Shown piece by piece: positions 48,201-63,600 of a stretch of 64,000 bases of DNA. The notes below the pieces were generated by a model. It saw only the letters and a list, made by a program, of their open reading frames with translations, did no database searches and was not told the origin of the DNA. Position numbers and translations under genes: made by a program. Within the stretch, counting starts at the first letter, position 1, and every line of letters begins with the position of its first letter. This DNA comes from Perca fluviatilis (lineage: Eukaryota > Chordata > Actinopteri > Perciformes > Percidae): positions 28,551,715-28,615,714 of the forward strand of contig NC_053127.1 of the NCBI RefSeq assembly GCF_010015445.1, written 5' to 3'.

Positions 48201-50972
48201 CAGAACCGCCCACAATGTTTGTTCACCACCCCGCATCCTGTGCTCCTCTTAACTGCCCTCAGGCTCCTCTGCTGTGTAAAGCAGGGTCCACATTAAAGGC
48301 AACGCTGTGGCTCGCTGTGCCACAAGTTATAATGGACTGTAATTACCAAATACATTAGTCCTGAGTGCGGCCCACACATATTCAAAACAGGGGGAGGGAG
48401 GTGCAGAGGGATCTGCTGGGTGTCAACGGCTTGGTGATTCACTGGCAAAGGAGACTCTAGCCGCGAGCTGACTCACAGCGACTAAGGACACGTTCAGCCA
48501 ACGGGACTGCGTGTTTAAGAAGGAGAGTTGCGTGATATTAGAACACTTCTGGGTGAGTGGACAACCTCTTTGAGCTACTATCATTCTTGTCAGGCCGCAA
48601 TTCAAAACCGAAACAATCAAAGATGCCCTGAGAGAGCCTGGCTGAAAGCATGACTTTGAATTTAGAAAGGCAGAGGTTATCAGTGGTTCAATGCAAAAAA
48701 AAAAAATTTAAATAAAATAATAAGGTTTAAGTCTTACCATTGCAGTGTGATTGAGGAGCTGCTCGTCAGTGGTCATGGCTAACAAGTACTCCTGGAGGAT
48801 GCCCTGTGCCTGGAAAACACATCAAAGGCTGGTAACAAGGGCGTCTTCTGCCATGTTTCCAAATGCAGCTCACAAAGAAACAGAGTTAACCTCGCAGGCC
48901 GGACAGTCATGAATAAAAAGGAACTTCCAGAGACTAGAGGTTACATAAGGGTTGAAGTAAGTTATAAATGAGGCCTGGTTCCCTGACCACTTTTCATCTC
49001 CATCTCAGCATCAAATTGAACAGCGGAATGTTGGAACAGTCAATCAAAATTATAAACAAACCGAAGAGCGCTTCCACTAAAGCCCTACGGGAGAAACATA
49101 CCTCAGGTTACATAAGCACAAGGAGTTGGGGAACACAGATAAGACTACATAGCGGCTAAATGGGCTGAGACTGGCCAAATGGAGCTTTTACAGAGCTGGA
49201 GACACAGTCCAGAGCCCTGGTCCACCATCCATCCCGCAGCACCCCGAATGTTTATGCTTGGGAACATCCTAGAACGATTTGTACAGGCAGTAGTGCATGA
49301 CATGCCGTTTTTGATTCCTAAATATAAATTTCATTTCCTGGGGTAAAGAGAGTTCATTGAATCTCAGCGGACCTGTCTGTGAACTCTGTGTGCGTACAAA
49401 GAAGGAAGACTGATGCTGGAACAGCTCAGGCCACTAAAACTTTAAAATAAGCTGGTTCGAGGCTCAGATCCTAATATGGACACAGAGGATTACATAATGT
49501 GTCCAGTCCACTCATTAGCTTCCCATGATTTGACAGTAGTCATTATGGAGCTTTTGAACTCATCACGGCAGTTAAGCTCATATGTCAACATGACATGAGG
49601 GCCACCAACCCTAACTTAACCAACACTAATCCTTAATTGTTAGGGGGATGATGACAGATGGTGCACTTGGTTGTAGGTAGAGCACTGATCCTTACAGCTG
49701 ATGAATGTTTTCCAATATTTTTCTCCATTTCAGAATGGATTTTAAACAGCGAATTTCCCCCTCTTTATTAGCCTCACCTCATTAGTCCTGCCTCTTTATA
49801 AAACCCTCTGTAAACAAATGCAGATGTAAAGAAATCCTGGAACAGTCAATCCAGTTGAATCCAATCTACATGGTGCAAAGCCGAGTTGTCGCCTGTGTAA
49901 CCCAATTTAGAATCACATTCACTGGCAAGTGCAACACCAACCACCGCTCACTGTGACAGCTGCCACAAGAGAGCAGGTGTGTAGTTTTGTTAAAGCGACA
50001 TACAGTAAGTAGAGCTGCAAAAAATAATTGATCAATCGACTGGTTGTCAACTATTAAATGAATTGCTAACTATTTTGATAAACGATTCATCGGTTGGAGT
50101 CAATTTGTTTTTCTCTGATTCCAGGTTCTTAAATGTGAATACTTTCTAGTTTCTTCACTTCTTCATGACAGTAAACTGAACATCTTTGAGTTGTGGACAA
50201 AACAACACATTTGAGGACGTCCTCTTGGGCTTTTGGACAACATTATTCACCATTTTCTGACATTTTATAGACCAAACAACTAATCAAGAAAATAATTACA
50301 TTATTCGACAATGAAAATAATAGTTGGTTGCAGCCCTAATCAAAATGTATTTGGCAGTTTTATCAGGAGAATGCTGACAAAACTCAGATGGGGGAGGTGA
50401 ATGGGTCAACCTTTATCTGTTTTGAAACAACCCCTGTGTGCGTGCCCTTGTGCAAAACACTCCCTCACTGCAAACAATTCCATCAATGTGTCTCCATGAG
50501 CTGGAGGTGCCACGAACCACTGCAGCACACATTTGTGTTGCGCTGATGAAAGACGGGTCATGGTCTGCGGTGACGCTCTGCTGGATGGAGGCGCTCGGAC
50601 GTGCCGCACACCAACATGGGTCTATCATTGCAAACAGAACACTGACGTGTCCATGAAGGGCATCCCAGGCAAAAGTACTGCTGCGTACTGCTACTGCCCC
50701 CTGGTGTTTGTCCACACATACTTAAGCAACTCACGCAATGTTCAGTTGGTGCAGATGGGAGCACAGAATCCATGCTGAATGACAAGTCAACTGATGTGAT
50801 TTTATTGTCACATCAAGCAGCAGCCTGAGGCCTCACTGACCTACCCAGAAGGGGACAGGAAAGGTAGTGCTTTTCTGGGACTGTCTGGTTCAATTGCATC
50901 TACAGATGGGAAACTCCTGGCTGACGGCATGCTCATAATCCTCGAGAATTCTCTTAATCAATTATTGAAGAC

Positions 50973-51022
<50 letters not shown>

Positions 51023-51537
51023 CGGAGAGAGAGAGAGAGCGAGCCCATACGCATCACAAAATGGATAGCATCTCTGCCTCTCCCAAACAGTGTGCGGGGA
51101 GCCGCTGTGGCACTGTGCTGTCTGGCAGATGGCAGGGCTGGGCTTTGGCCGTGAGCCCAGCACAGAACAGGTGGGTGGGAGGACAAACATGCTCATCTCA
51201 CAGAGAGACAGATATAGACAGAGAGAAGGGGGGAAAGACAGAGGTAAAGAATAAAATGTTGACTTAATTTTACTCACATCATTTCATTCAAATTGCCTCA
51301 AAGTGAATATGTTATTAAGCCAAAACAACAATGAAAGGAAGTCTTTAAGGAAGAGAGACTAAAAAATGGTTTCTTTACAATCAGCCTTATTTAGGCTATT
51401 CTATATTCAACCTCAAAGTCAATAATGCTGTCATCACAGCAAAAACAGCCAACACAACTAAACAAATACCTAAAATGTCACTTAGCCACACCTCTAGCTT
51501 TCACACCTATACAACAGTAGATGAGGCCTGCATACGT

Positions 51538-51613
<76 letters not shown>

Positions 51614-54600
51614 CGCGCGCGCGCGTCACTCACAATGGCACGGGCCTCTGCGATGAAGAAGAGTTCAGTTAGGGCTCTGTGAAGAGGCAGCAGCACCGTG
51701 ATGCTGGTGGGATCCTGGCTCAGGCTGTTTTCCATAGTCATAAAGAGCTGCCACAGAGGTCGCAGCAGCGTCAGCTCACAGGCTCTGGAGTGGAGGAAGA
51801 AAAAAAAAAATATCAATAGATGAACAAAAACATGTACCCAGGCACAACAGGACAATAAAGAGTTACATTCTGAGAAGAAGGCAAAAAGCAGCAAAGCTGT
51901 GGCTGGAAAAGAAACTTCATACATTTATCACGGCATTTACCTTGTACCCTCTAACAGTCATAAGCAGAGCAAAACGTGACCGTTAAAAAGATGTGGCCAC
52001 AGACGTTTCATTGTGAATAGATCCCAAAAAGAAAATAAAAAAGAAGAAAGGGGTGTTTAAGGATTATTAATGCTGATAAATCTGTAATGTTTCTAATGAA
52101 TGAATCAATTCTATATCTATCTGTATGGTGAAGTATCATAAAACACATATACAGTGCTCAGAGATGCTCCCTGTAGTGTTCTATTGCTGTGTCCTGGTTG
52201 GTTAGGCCATGTGTGTCCTGGTCAGGGATGCCAATTATAAAGATCCCCCACCCAAAACGTTTTAAGATGCTTGGAATAATAATTTGTGTCTGATACGGTC
52301 TTTCCTTAAAACGGTTCAATTCCCTTTCCATCATTGAAAAATCCAGAATAATATTTGTATTTTCAAAAATGTCACCACTGGACACAAGATGCCTATTACT
52401 GTACTAAAAGGTTCTCATTGTATGTGACCTGAAAGCTTCAAGTTCCCACATCACACTTGTGTAAGTTGCATAAAGAGTTGCAAAGTGTGAAGAGACATTT
52501 AGGACTGTTTCAGGAAGTAAAAGTCCCATTCATTTTTCCCCATACAGTAGGAGGATGTTACGTGACTCACAGTTGGAGCACTTCTACAGCTTTGATCGGC
52601 ATGGAACTGTCCCCGTTAAATCATTAATGCAAAAGATAAAGAACTGCGTTAGAAAATATCGGATCCTTCAAAAAAGGTACATGCTTGTGTGCACAAAAAC
52701 TAAAAATCTGCTGCTTAAATCAAGTCCCTTTTAAATTGCGGGTAAATTACGCAACTATTGCAACGTGTTTCGTTCTCAAGAAAGCGCTCTGATCTGCTCT
52801 TCTCTATGTCAACGGCGACCCAGGCTAATGGGTATATTAGTATTGAGACCCATTCCTCCTTCCAAAATGACACACAAAACATGATTTCTCAGAAGTTTAA
52901 ATTATTTAAAGTGGGGGCCATAAAATGTATCTAAAGGGTTGTTACATTATCCAGGAGAGTCCCACGTATTTGTGTAAAGTAACCTTACGGATATCTTTTA
53001 AAAGAAACAAAATGTGTACAGAGTGGAAATACAGTTGTGTGATGTTGTCATTATGACCAGATGGTGGCCAAGTCAGTCTGCACACATGCAAATTCCTAAC
53101 CACATCCTTTACCTCATTTCCTTGGTGACTACCAGGACATGAGGGATTTATCAAGGCCTTTATGCAAACCCTGTGTGGAGTCCTGCGCCTCTTGGAAAAA
53201 TGACCTGCAGAGGTAAACATGTGCACTGGGTGCTTCTAACCAGGACAATATAAGCCTACCGTTTTTATAACTTTCCACTGAGGACAGAAAAACTGTGAGA
53301 AGCATTGAAGAGAAGAGATTCAGAAGAAAAGAGATAGAAATGTATCCTCTTACGTCTGAGACTGACACTGCAGGAGGCGGAGCAACAAGTGAATGGCTTT
53401 GAGTCGCTGGTTCCCAGTCTGGCGACAGGCCACGCCCACCTGCCACTCCCAGATGTCAGCCAGTGGCAGGTGACTGAGCACTTGGTCGTCTGCTAACATT
53501 TGCTTCAGTATCTCAAAACCTGATAAGAGCAAAAGTGCAGAGAGGGTGACGACCTGACCAACCTGAGGATGCATGTTGGTAGATTTCCAGAGTTGCTCTC
53601 TAACCAAATGAAACAGGTTTGCACAAATGTAAATGCATAAAGAGCGTGTATCTGTTTTAATGTGAAGTACCTGTCTGGAAACGTCCTCTGTGGCCTCCTG
53701 TAACCGTGAACTTGTAGCCCCACTCTGTGTTACTCATGTCTGACATAAATCTGTAGTACAGGGTATCACCTGAGGGGAAACCCACACACGACACACATGT
53801 TGATAAACGGGATTTAAACACAAGTCAACTATTTGTAATGTGAACACATAGACACACAGAGCAGAAAACAACTTCTTTTAAATATTGCTCACCTGGAATC
53901 TCAAAATCGGGCCATCTCTGAGGGGAGCCACTGAAGTTGTGGACATCCTGGAGGAAATCGCTGCTGCTGGACATGGTGAGCTCATCACAGCCTTCCTCTG
54001 TGTAGCAGCGGGAGTCAAACTTTACTGACAGGTAGATGGCCCCTGGGATGTGCACCTTGTCCTTAAAAGAAAAGAAAAAACAACAGAATGGAGTCTTCAA
54101 ACTGAATTGAAAAAAAGCCCCGTTTCAAATAAGGATCTGTACTAATAGCCATCTTTATTGCAAAGTCTTCTTTAAACAATATACAGTAATACACTTCTTA
54201 AACACAGTTATGACTGTAATAGAAGATACAGTTCACCCACCTCAAAGTTGGTGTTGTTGTCATATGGGTGTTTGGACTCTCTGATCTGCACAGCCATACC
54301 TGGCTCCTCCATGAACTGGCAAGCAGTGAGAGAGAGACTGCACAGCATACTCTTGCTGCAACCCTTAAGCACCCTCTGAAGAATCTGATCATTAACAGAG
54401 TAGGACAATCACATTAATCCACAAAACACTTAAAATGCATCATAATGACATGCTCCCTATACAAACACACACACACACAACACAAACTCCACATTGACTT
54501 CCCTTCTGCCCACCTTCTCCCAGAGCGGCCTCTCCTCCAGCTGCATTAACATGTCCAGGATGTAGGCCATGTGTGAGGCACCGCTCAGTTCTAGGGCCTC

Positions 54601-57600
54601 CTCGCTCAGCGCCGCCTCTGCGGGCCAGTCCGCCAGCAGCGAGGCCAGCACGTGGCGGGCGTAAAGCGTGGCGATGGCCTGGTTGACCTTCACCAGGTAT
54701 TGACGAACTGCCCGATTGCTCCGCACATCCAGTTCCTTGTGCAAGAGAGCTGAACTTTTGGTGCGTCTCTGTTTGGCGTAGCTGAGCTGTAAGTCGCTCT
54801 CGGAATTTGTGATGAGCTTCTGGGCCACTACGTTGATCTCCTCTGTGGCCTTTTCACAGTGACTGGGTTTAGACTGTGGGGGGTGGGGATATATCAGAAT
54901 ATTGACATGTGACAAAACTTGACATCTCAAAACCTCTGTGTCATGTTGTTGGCAATTCATAATAAAATATGCTATATCAGGGCCCCTTTTTAAACAACTC
55001 ACCACGCATGAAACCACAATCATATCAGTGTCCACGGCCTTGGTGTTCCTCTCCTCAGAGCGCGGCCGCTTGGTAGGTTGCCACTTCTGAGCCAGCGTGC
55101 GGATTGTCTCATCTGTTTTTATCTCTTCCCCATCAAATCTGAAAATAACACAAAGGCACAACACATAACAGAGAGGCAGTAATAAAAAATATGACCTTTA
55201 CTGCGATGGATCATATAAAGTCAAAAAGAAAAGTCATTTAAAAAGAGATTCTCTATAGGTTGAGGCTGACCTCTTCTGCACCTCCAGGAAGAAGGAGTCA
55301 GTTCTCTTCATCTGCAACTCATACATGGCTCGCAGGATGGGCAGAGGGGCGTTTAAGGCATCGTGGGTGATCTGCATTGGAGAAAAACAGGCATTTTAGA
55401 TTACTACATCATACTTAATTTTACTGAATGTGTTTTTAGTAGTATCCCTCATCACCTGGAAGCAAATCTTTGTCTCTTCATCGAGTCCCTCTAAGGGGTC
55501 GGGCTTGCTGACGTCAGTTTCGTCAGCACAGCAGCTGGAGTGGTCAGAGTCGTGCTCCTTGTCCTGCTCTCTTTGGTCGCGCTCTGGGTCCTGGGCCATG
55601 GAGTGGATCTCCCTCTTAGAGGAGTAGAGCATGATGGAGAGAATCTCTAGATCCCGCAGCAACCACAGTTTGCTGAAGCCTGTCCCTTTGCTGCACTTCC
55701 TCACCAGCAGCTGGGTCAGTCCTGACTGCTGGATGTCCTCCTGAGCTTGCTGTACTCCATGTTTCTACACAAGAGGACACAACAGAATGACAAAACCACC
55801 TCTGGAATAATTCTTCTGATCTAAGCCACTTGTTTCTAGCCTAGAACCACAATTCAGATTCTGGAGTTTACGGATTCCTAGGTCATGGGAGTCACCTTCA
55901 ATGTGTTGTAGAGGCCTTTAAGAGCCAAGGACAGAACCCAGGAGGCCTCCACAGCATCAGGAGAGCCATTGTCCTGGCTGGTCTGCAGTAGATGGCTGAT
56001 GATAGTGGTGAAATTGATCAGGTAGCGGCTGAGCAGGGTCTTTGGGGAGTCCTGGCCCTCTGACCGCCCTGGGTGACAGGCTGCAGTGGAATCCTGAGAC
56101 TGGATGAGTTGGTAGTCCTTCACTAGAAAGAAGAAAAGCACACAGAGGGTTAATTCCATGTTTAATTCTACACACCGCAAAAGTTATTAGAGTATGCTAC
56201 AACTGCACTAACCGGTTTTCCTCTTGCGTGTCTTAACGTCCACCACTGCAGCATGGTTCTTCTCTGTGAAGTGTTTGAGCAAGATCATGTTGTGCTGTTC
56301 GTTGGCGTTGTCAATAAACACCGTCTGGGTACCCACACACAGCACCTGATATACACAGAAGAGGAGTCACAACTGAGCTTAGAAAGTTAGAGAACACACT
56401 GCACTACTAACCTATAGTGGTATGTATTCTACCTACCTCAGGGAAGCCCACCAGCACCAGCAGGGTGAAGAGGTTGGTGCGTTTGAGAGTTTGTGGCAGC
56501 TGCTGAATACAATGGTCAGTGAAGGCAGCGATGACTGTGTTCCACTCAGGACAAGCATTCAGACTGTGTAAAATATCTGCCACTGTGCACGCCCAATCCA
56601 GACCAATACGACTGCAAAACAGAAGAAAACAGGGGAAATCTTAATATAACTATAAAAGAGCAAAAAGCAAATATTTCCTTATCGGTTATCAACAGCACAA
56701 AACACCAACGCAAACATCTATTAGCTTTCTGGCAAATAAGATCTCAACTGTGGGATTAAGAGATACCATCAGTATCTCAGTTCTACATCTGTTAGTACAT
56801 TATTTATTAGATTTTGGTGGAGTTCATATGTGTAACGATCAAAACTAAACAAACACTGGATACAAAAAAAAGAAAGCAGGTTTTTAACTCGCACAGGTGT
56901 AACTTAATCAAAGGGCTGGTTTGCAGAACATTTTAGTATTATTAAATATTATATAGATTATTTAAAATGGAATTTGAATGCCATGAGTACACATGCAGCC
57001 TGAGATCAGATTGCTAACTTTTTAACATGCAAGTCATTTTTACATTTGCTTTTATCAGGGTAGGAAAATATCTCACATGGCTGTTCTGGATCGTCTAAAA
57101 TCCATGTCGGTGCTAACAAGTGCAGAGTTGTTTTTAGTATTAAAAGGTCCCATGACATGGTGCTCTTTGGATGCTTTTATATAGACCTTAGTGGTCCCCT
57201 AATACTGTATCTGAAGTCTCTTTTATATAGACCTTAGTGGTCCCCTAATACTGTATCTGAAGTCTCTTTTATATAGACCTTAGTGGTCCCCTAATACTGT
57301 ATCTGAAGTCTCTTTTATATAGACCTTAGTGGTCCCCTAATACTGTATCTGAAGTCTCTTTCCTGAAATTCAGTCTTGGTGCAGAATTACAGCCACTAGA
57401 GCCAGTCCCACAATAAGCTTTCCTTAGGATGTGCCATTTCTGTGTCTGCAGCTTTTGAGGAGGAGAGGGGGGGGGCAAGGTGGAGAGTGGGGGTGTGGCC
57501 TTGACCAACTGCCACTTTGCTTGTTTGAAAGCCATGATGTCTCTCTCTCATGGGTGGGCCAAATTGTCTGGGCGGGCAAAGCAGAGAAAGGGGAGGTAAC

Positions 57601-60600
57601 CTTGCTCCTTATGACCTCATAAGGAGAAGATTCCAGATCGGCCCATTTGAGCTTTCATTTTCTCAAAGGCAGAGCAGGATACACAGGGCTCGGTTTACAC
57701 CTATCACCATTTCTAGCCACTGGGGGACCATAGGCAGGCTGGGGGAACGCATATTAATGTTAAAAAACCTCATAAAGTGAAATTTTCATGCCATGGAACC
57801 TTTAATATCTGCAGGTGTGTCATCAAGAAAATTGATTTATAAACTACAATACATTTCCTTGGTGTCATCAGGTTTTTATTCTTTTACCTGTCTAAACAGA
57901 CGGCCCCCAGGCTGAAAAGCAGCTGGGTGGTCTTCCAGCCCTGGGTGTCTGAACTGGTTGCCTCTGCTTGTGTCAGGAAGTCATATTTGTCAGCCAGGGC
58001 CTCTGTGACGGCAGCGTCAGCCTCCATCGGAGGGATTCGGAGCAGCAGCTGACCCAGTAGTCCAAGGGTGAGGTGGAAGGTCTCGTTGAGAGAGCCAGCA
58101 TTGGAAATGACTGCCCTGAAAAGCTTGGGCAGGATGGAGTTCAGACTGGGCAGAGACAGGGTGCTGCCCTGAGGATACATGAAAGACAAGGTAAATGTTA
58201 GGGGTGGGAATCTCTTGGCATCTCACGATTCAATTTGATTCCGATTCAGAGGCCAACGATTCGATTCTAAACCGATTATCGATGCAACAATTTTTTTAAT
58301 GTAATTTCCAATGCGTGATTTTTAAAAATATACATATAAATCTGAGTTTGCTACTCAGAGTTTACTAATCATTTCCTAGACAAAGCAGCTAGACAAAGCT
58401 TAGATTTTGACATATATTTGTCACACACAAGTTTTAATGAAATGTTTAGTCCACTGAGGTTTTTATTTTGTAGTCATTCCATGCTTAAGCCTTAAACATG
58501 CTTGTGAAAGTCCCCTTCTCTCCCAGTAATCTTCCATGTCAGAGGCTCAGTCATGTTTAAAGGGGGATAATTGGCTTCTTAGAACATGAAACATGAGGTG
58601 GTCAAATGTAATGGGATAAAGTAGATGAACAGCCTATAGGCTTATGTGTTATTTGATCATGTGTATATATATATATACAAAATGTAATTTATTTTTTCCT
58701 TTTGGCCATTTTTGTGTTTCTTTTCTGCACTCTTGCCTTAACTCTAAGATGTTGTCCATTATCCCATCCTCTTTCAGTCACTCTGTTTTCTGATTTGTAC
58801 TTGTCTGGAGACAGTAACTTTTAAATAAAAATCAACACATTTAAAAAAAAAAAAGCTTAGCATAGCATAAAGACTGGAAACAACTTGTCTGGCTCTGCCC
58901 AAAGGAAACAAAATGTGCACCTCTAAAGCTCACTAACAAACACATCTTGTTCGTTTGTGTAGAAAATCTGTACAAAAAACAATGTTTAAAAATGACACTT
59001 TGTGGTTTTATCAGAGTTATGTGTGGGACTTTTTTCTTGGCTAGGAACAGTAACGTCCTGGAGTCTCGCTGGTTGCCTGGCAACCTCAAGGTGTTGACAA
59101 GACTCCAGGAAGTCACTGTACCTGCCCAAGAAGTTGTCTGGCACTTAACTCCCCGAAAACAGTTTTGTTTGGTTTAAACTAACTTGACTTGATAATGTGT
59201 GAGTTAGTGAGCTTTAGAGGTGCTGGTTGGCAGATTTTTTCACCTTTGGACGGAGCCAATTTAGCCGTTTCCCATACTTACTACACTTATACTAACTTGC
59301 TGCTGGCTGTAACTTCATATTTAATGCACAGATACGAGAGAAGTATCAATCCTGTCACCCAACTCTCGGCAAGAAAACGAATAAGCCTATTTCCCAAAAC
59401 GTAGACCGATTTTGATAGCGTTACATAGACTTTCAACCCTAAAAACTGGTCTTTGGTTTCACTTACTGGTTTGGCTGGTGGCAGCATGGCTGCTAGTAGT
59501 CCCAGGATTCTCTCTCTGGAGCACTCTGAAAACACATGCTCCTGAAGGTGAACCTGGGGCAGCCTCTCATCTGTCTCCTTGACAACATCAGATGCTGGAG
59601 AGTTGACTGTTCCTGGACCAGACTCTGAAGCTGAGAAAAAATTAAAATAAAAGAAAGACATACAAGGTTGATCCAGACAGCTAAGAGATAGTCATAACCA
59701 CTAATGAACACAATCAGAGCTGTAATCAGCCTGTTGCAGGCAGTCTCAGAACTTACGTCGAACCACAGGAGAGAGGGGGTCCTCACTGGTCATAGAAGGA
59801 GTCTGGCTGAGGCTGGAAGAGTCCAGAGTGTCTTGGGTAAACAGCTTTCTTTTCTCCCCCTCTTCAGTGCTTGGGGGGGACCACACCTCTGGAGGAGCAG
59901 GGGGAGGAGAGCCCCTGTCCTTTGCCTTGTTCTCCTTACCTGATGGTTTACTCTAGTGGTGAGAGGATAGCAACAATTCAGTAGGTTAACAGTCCAGCAG
60001 TATGGGCCCTTGAACTGTAAGAATACTAAATACTGCATTACCTAGATTATAGACTAAACAAGAATAGACTGAATGTATGTATGTATTTCTACCTATTTTT
60101 GTACATCAGCTAGAACATTTCCAGACATGTTTTGTGTATGAATTGAATAATGTGACCTGGTGAATATTTATAGATGTGTATAGCACAAATATCTGCTCTG
60201 TTTGTTTAGATTTTTGTTCTTCTTCATGCCACTGTAATGATACACTCCTCCAACATAGATTATTCAATCTTTGTATTATCTTATAAGCTTTAAGGGGACT
60301 TCTGTTCCTTACCTTGTCCCTGGGAGACGACGGGGAGCAGATTGCTGCAGTGCTGCCAGGGAGAGAGGAGGTGTCAGTGGCTGTGCTGAGCTCCTGAGAG
60401 GACTCTGGAGAGACTGGACACAGCTCACTATCAGAAGCTGATTCATTGGACGACAGCAGAGCCAGCAAGGCTGAGGAACGTAGACCTGCGTGGAGGATGG
60501 CAGAGAAAGGGTTTGCCATGAAAGCACAAAACATAATTAAATTAAAAAACAGGTAAGAAGAAGAGAGATACTATGTGACACACGGACAAACACAGAAGCG

Positions 60601-63600
60601 CCCGCCTTTAACAACTCAGACATTCTGAAAAGGCTTTGTGTTGTTGAACCCAAGTTCATCAAAAAATGGATAGAGGAAACGTATCTGTCCCAAGGTCTAT
60701 GTTTTGTTTAAAGGAATAGTTCTACAATTTGGGAAATACTCACTCGTTTTCTTGCCGCCTTACATGAGACGGTCAATACCACTCTTGCATCCATACGCTA
60801 CACATGAAGCTAGAGCTAACAACCTCTATCTAGGTTTAAAAAAAAATCCTCTTCATCTCGAAAACTCATTAATTAGCACATCATAGTATATAGTTTGTTT
60901 AATCTGTACAAAACCTGAAATGGCCAGCATGTTGAATTCCTGGAGTCTGTTAATCCCTGTGATTTGCACATTATTTAAGTTTTTCTAACCGTTTACCCCT
61001 GCTTCTAGTCTTTATGCTAATCTAAGCTAAGCAGCTGCTGGCTCTGGCTTCACATTTAGCATACAGACTTCTCATCCAAGTCTCAGCAAGAAAGCAAATA
61101 AGTGTATTTCCCAAAATGTCAAACAACTTCTTTAAAAAAAAAACTGAATTCTGGTTGGTACTTACCTTTGCCAGTCTGCCCCTTGAGCAAACAATCAGTG
61201 ATGAGTTGGGAGCAGTATGTCTGCAGCGCTGAGGCCTGGCTCAAGGTGTTGCTGTCCAAAGACTCTCCCTCCATCTGCTTCTGACTGCATAGTTCGGACG
61301 TGTAGAGGGCCAAAGCAGCAAACAGTAACCAGGAGTAGTTGTGGATGTAGGGCTGGATCAAGCGGTGACGGTCGCTGATTCGTATGGTCACCATGGGGTA
61401 CACTGTGATCCGATGGGTGGGCAGGTGGCTGCAGATAATCAAACATTCAAAAAATAATGAAGTCAACAACTCAGGAGGTAAACCACTAAAAGGTAAGTGT
61501 GTTTTAACAGTATGAGAAAGTATAAATGTGTCACCTGTCGGGATACTTCTTTGCATTGTAACAACCAAAGCACAGGTCAAAGTCCTCACAGACGTTGCAG
61601 TTGATCCTGCTGCCTACAATGAGCCCCTGGCAATGGTCACAGGCGTATTCCATGTTCACCATCTCATGGTCATCCTCATGGCCCTCAGGCTTGGCACCAC
61701 CTGGTCAAAAACACACACATTCACATTTAGGGTTGCGCTGATGCTCTAGTCAGACTTTATGATTAGGGATTGCACGAGTGTATGAGCTCACTGAGGAAGC
61801 AGGTCTTGCAGAGGTCCATATCCATGCACTGCAGACATCGGTAGCGGTGCCAAGGTGCCATCCTCTCGCAGCCGTCACAGGAGATCACAACATTGAGCAG
61901 GTCACAATAACGCGCAATGAACATGTGCATCTGTGGATTAAACCGGGTTAAGTACACAGTGTTATTGTCGTCAAACTTTCCGACCTATGCTTTGCAAACA
62001 TTTGCATGGATCCTAGCTCAGTCTACTTGGAAATATTTACCTACTTAAAGCTTGTTAAACTTCATCACACGCAAACGGCATTGAAGAAGTAGTTTTTTGG
62101 GACTGGGTCATATTATGTGTAGATATTACAGTATCTACCTCAGTCTTTACCATTATTGTGTGTATGGGTCTGTGTGGGTCTGTATTAAAACAGAAATACA
62201 CAAAATGTGTGTGTTTCAAAGACTCGTGTGAAGTAACGCTAACACACTACACTAAGATGGTGGACATAGTAAACATTACACTTGCTAAACATCAGCATAT
62301 CAGCATGCTAATGTTAGCATGTAGCTCAAAGTACAGGATGTGTGTACGTAAAGCTTCACAGAGCCATAACCATTTATATTACACCAACATCTTTTTTAAG
62401 TTGGAGGTTGCTGGTTGTCTTTAAATGTATTACCTGCAGGACTATATCTGCTCTATTCTTGGGATGCACAGGAAGGAAAACAGAGCAGAGAAGCACTTAG
62501 GGCAGTCAGGTTCAGAATTGAGTGCCATTTGTTTCCCCTGTCAGCTCAGACATGTTGTTTGCTAATGATTGGACTTTGTTTTTTTTATGCACTGTGATGT
62601 ACCTTTCTCCTGTCCTCCATGGACTCCTCTTCATCGATTTTGTCGTACCACTTCTCAAACATCCCGTCCATACACTCATCCATCCACTCCTGGTTCTTCT
62701 TGTAGTCTGCAATTTCATCCTCCTCTGTCCATTGGCTGAAAATTAGTTTGAACCACAGAAATAATCATCTCTGCAATTTAAGGGGGCTGGCAAACAGCCC
62801 CTTAAATTGCCCCTTAATTGAGGCACAAAGAAGTTTAGACAATTGATTTGTAAAAATGAAAATTGTGTCTTTTGCTAGCCTTAGCAACTGTTATCAACTG
62901 GAAAAATGTCATTTCCACTGTGGAGCCTTATCTTCTCAGATGGGGTGAATATTACCTGATGGCAATGTCATGAACACTGATGTTCTCCTGGGACATGTTG
63001 AGGAGGAGGTCAGGAAACTTGATATTCAAGAAGAGAGGAAGGTCATGTACCTCCCAGCTCATGTCTAGAAGGTGCAACAAGCAGGTCTGCACACATGACA
63101 GGGCTGGTAGCAGGGCTCTGGAGAGCAGTGATGAGGATCAGGTTACTCCACTGCACACACACTCGGAATTTACACTTATCACTGCCGCAAGCGTTTTTTA
63201 ATTTCAGTGAATGTAGTTATGTGTGAACATGGTGCACGTTACAAGGATAACAGCTTACTTCTCATTCAGGCTGCTGAAGCCTTGTACTGCCTCCACCAGC
63301 ATGAGCACCAACTGATGGTAGGAACGCCTCACCTCCTCTCCTAGCTTCTGGCCGCTGTCTGACAACTGAGAGAAATAACTGAAAAAGACAAAGCAAAAGA
63401 AAATCTTCTCAAGATGTACCCGATATTCATATGTCTTGAAGCGTTATATTGATTTATATTTGTCAATACTAACAACAATTTATCATCTAAGACACAAATC
63501 AATACTGTTATTCCATAATTACAAACTTTGTGACAACGTTGTTCAAAATCACAAATATTCTGAACTGTGCTAGTCTATAGTTAAAACATACAACATATGA

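Larger units (their letters stand above)
48810..51633 (-). other. zzef1 intron (2.8 kb)
   Basis: Holds a hAT MITE copy (50010-50340), a (GA)n tract (50979-51038) and the TG/GC tract at 51541-51624. Overlapping frames on both strands at 50410-50785 show no family signature. Confidence 0.75.

Noticed and set aside
50410..50785. Overlapping frames on both strands in a zzef1 intron as a hidden gene
   Set aside because: Several frames are open simultaneously with no family motif; the stretch is simply GC-richer and stop-poor.
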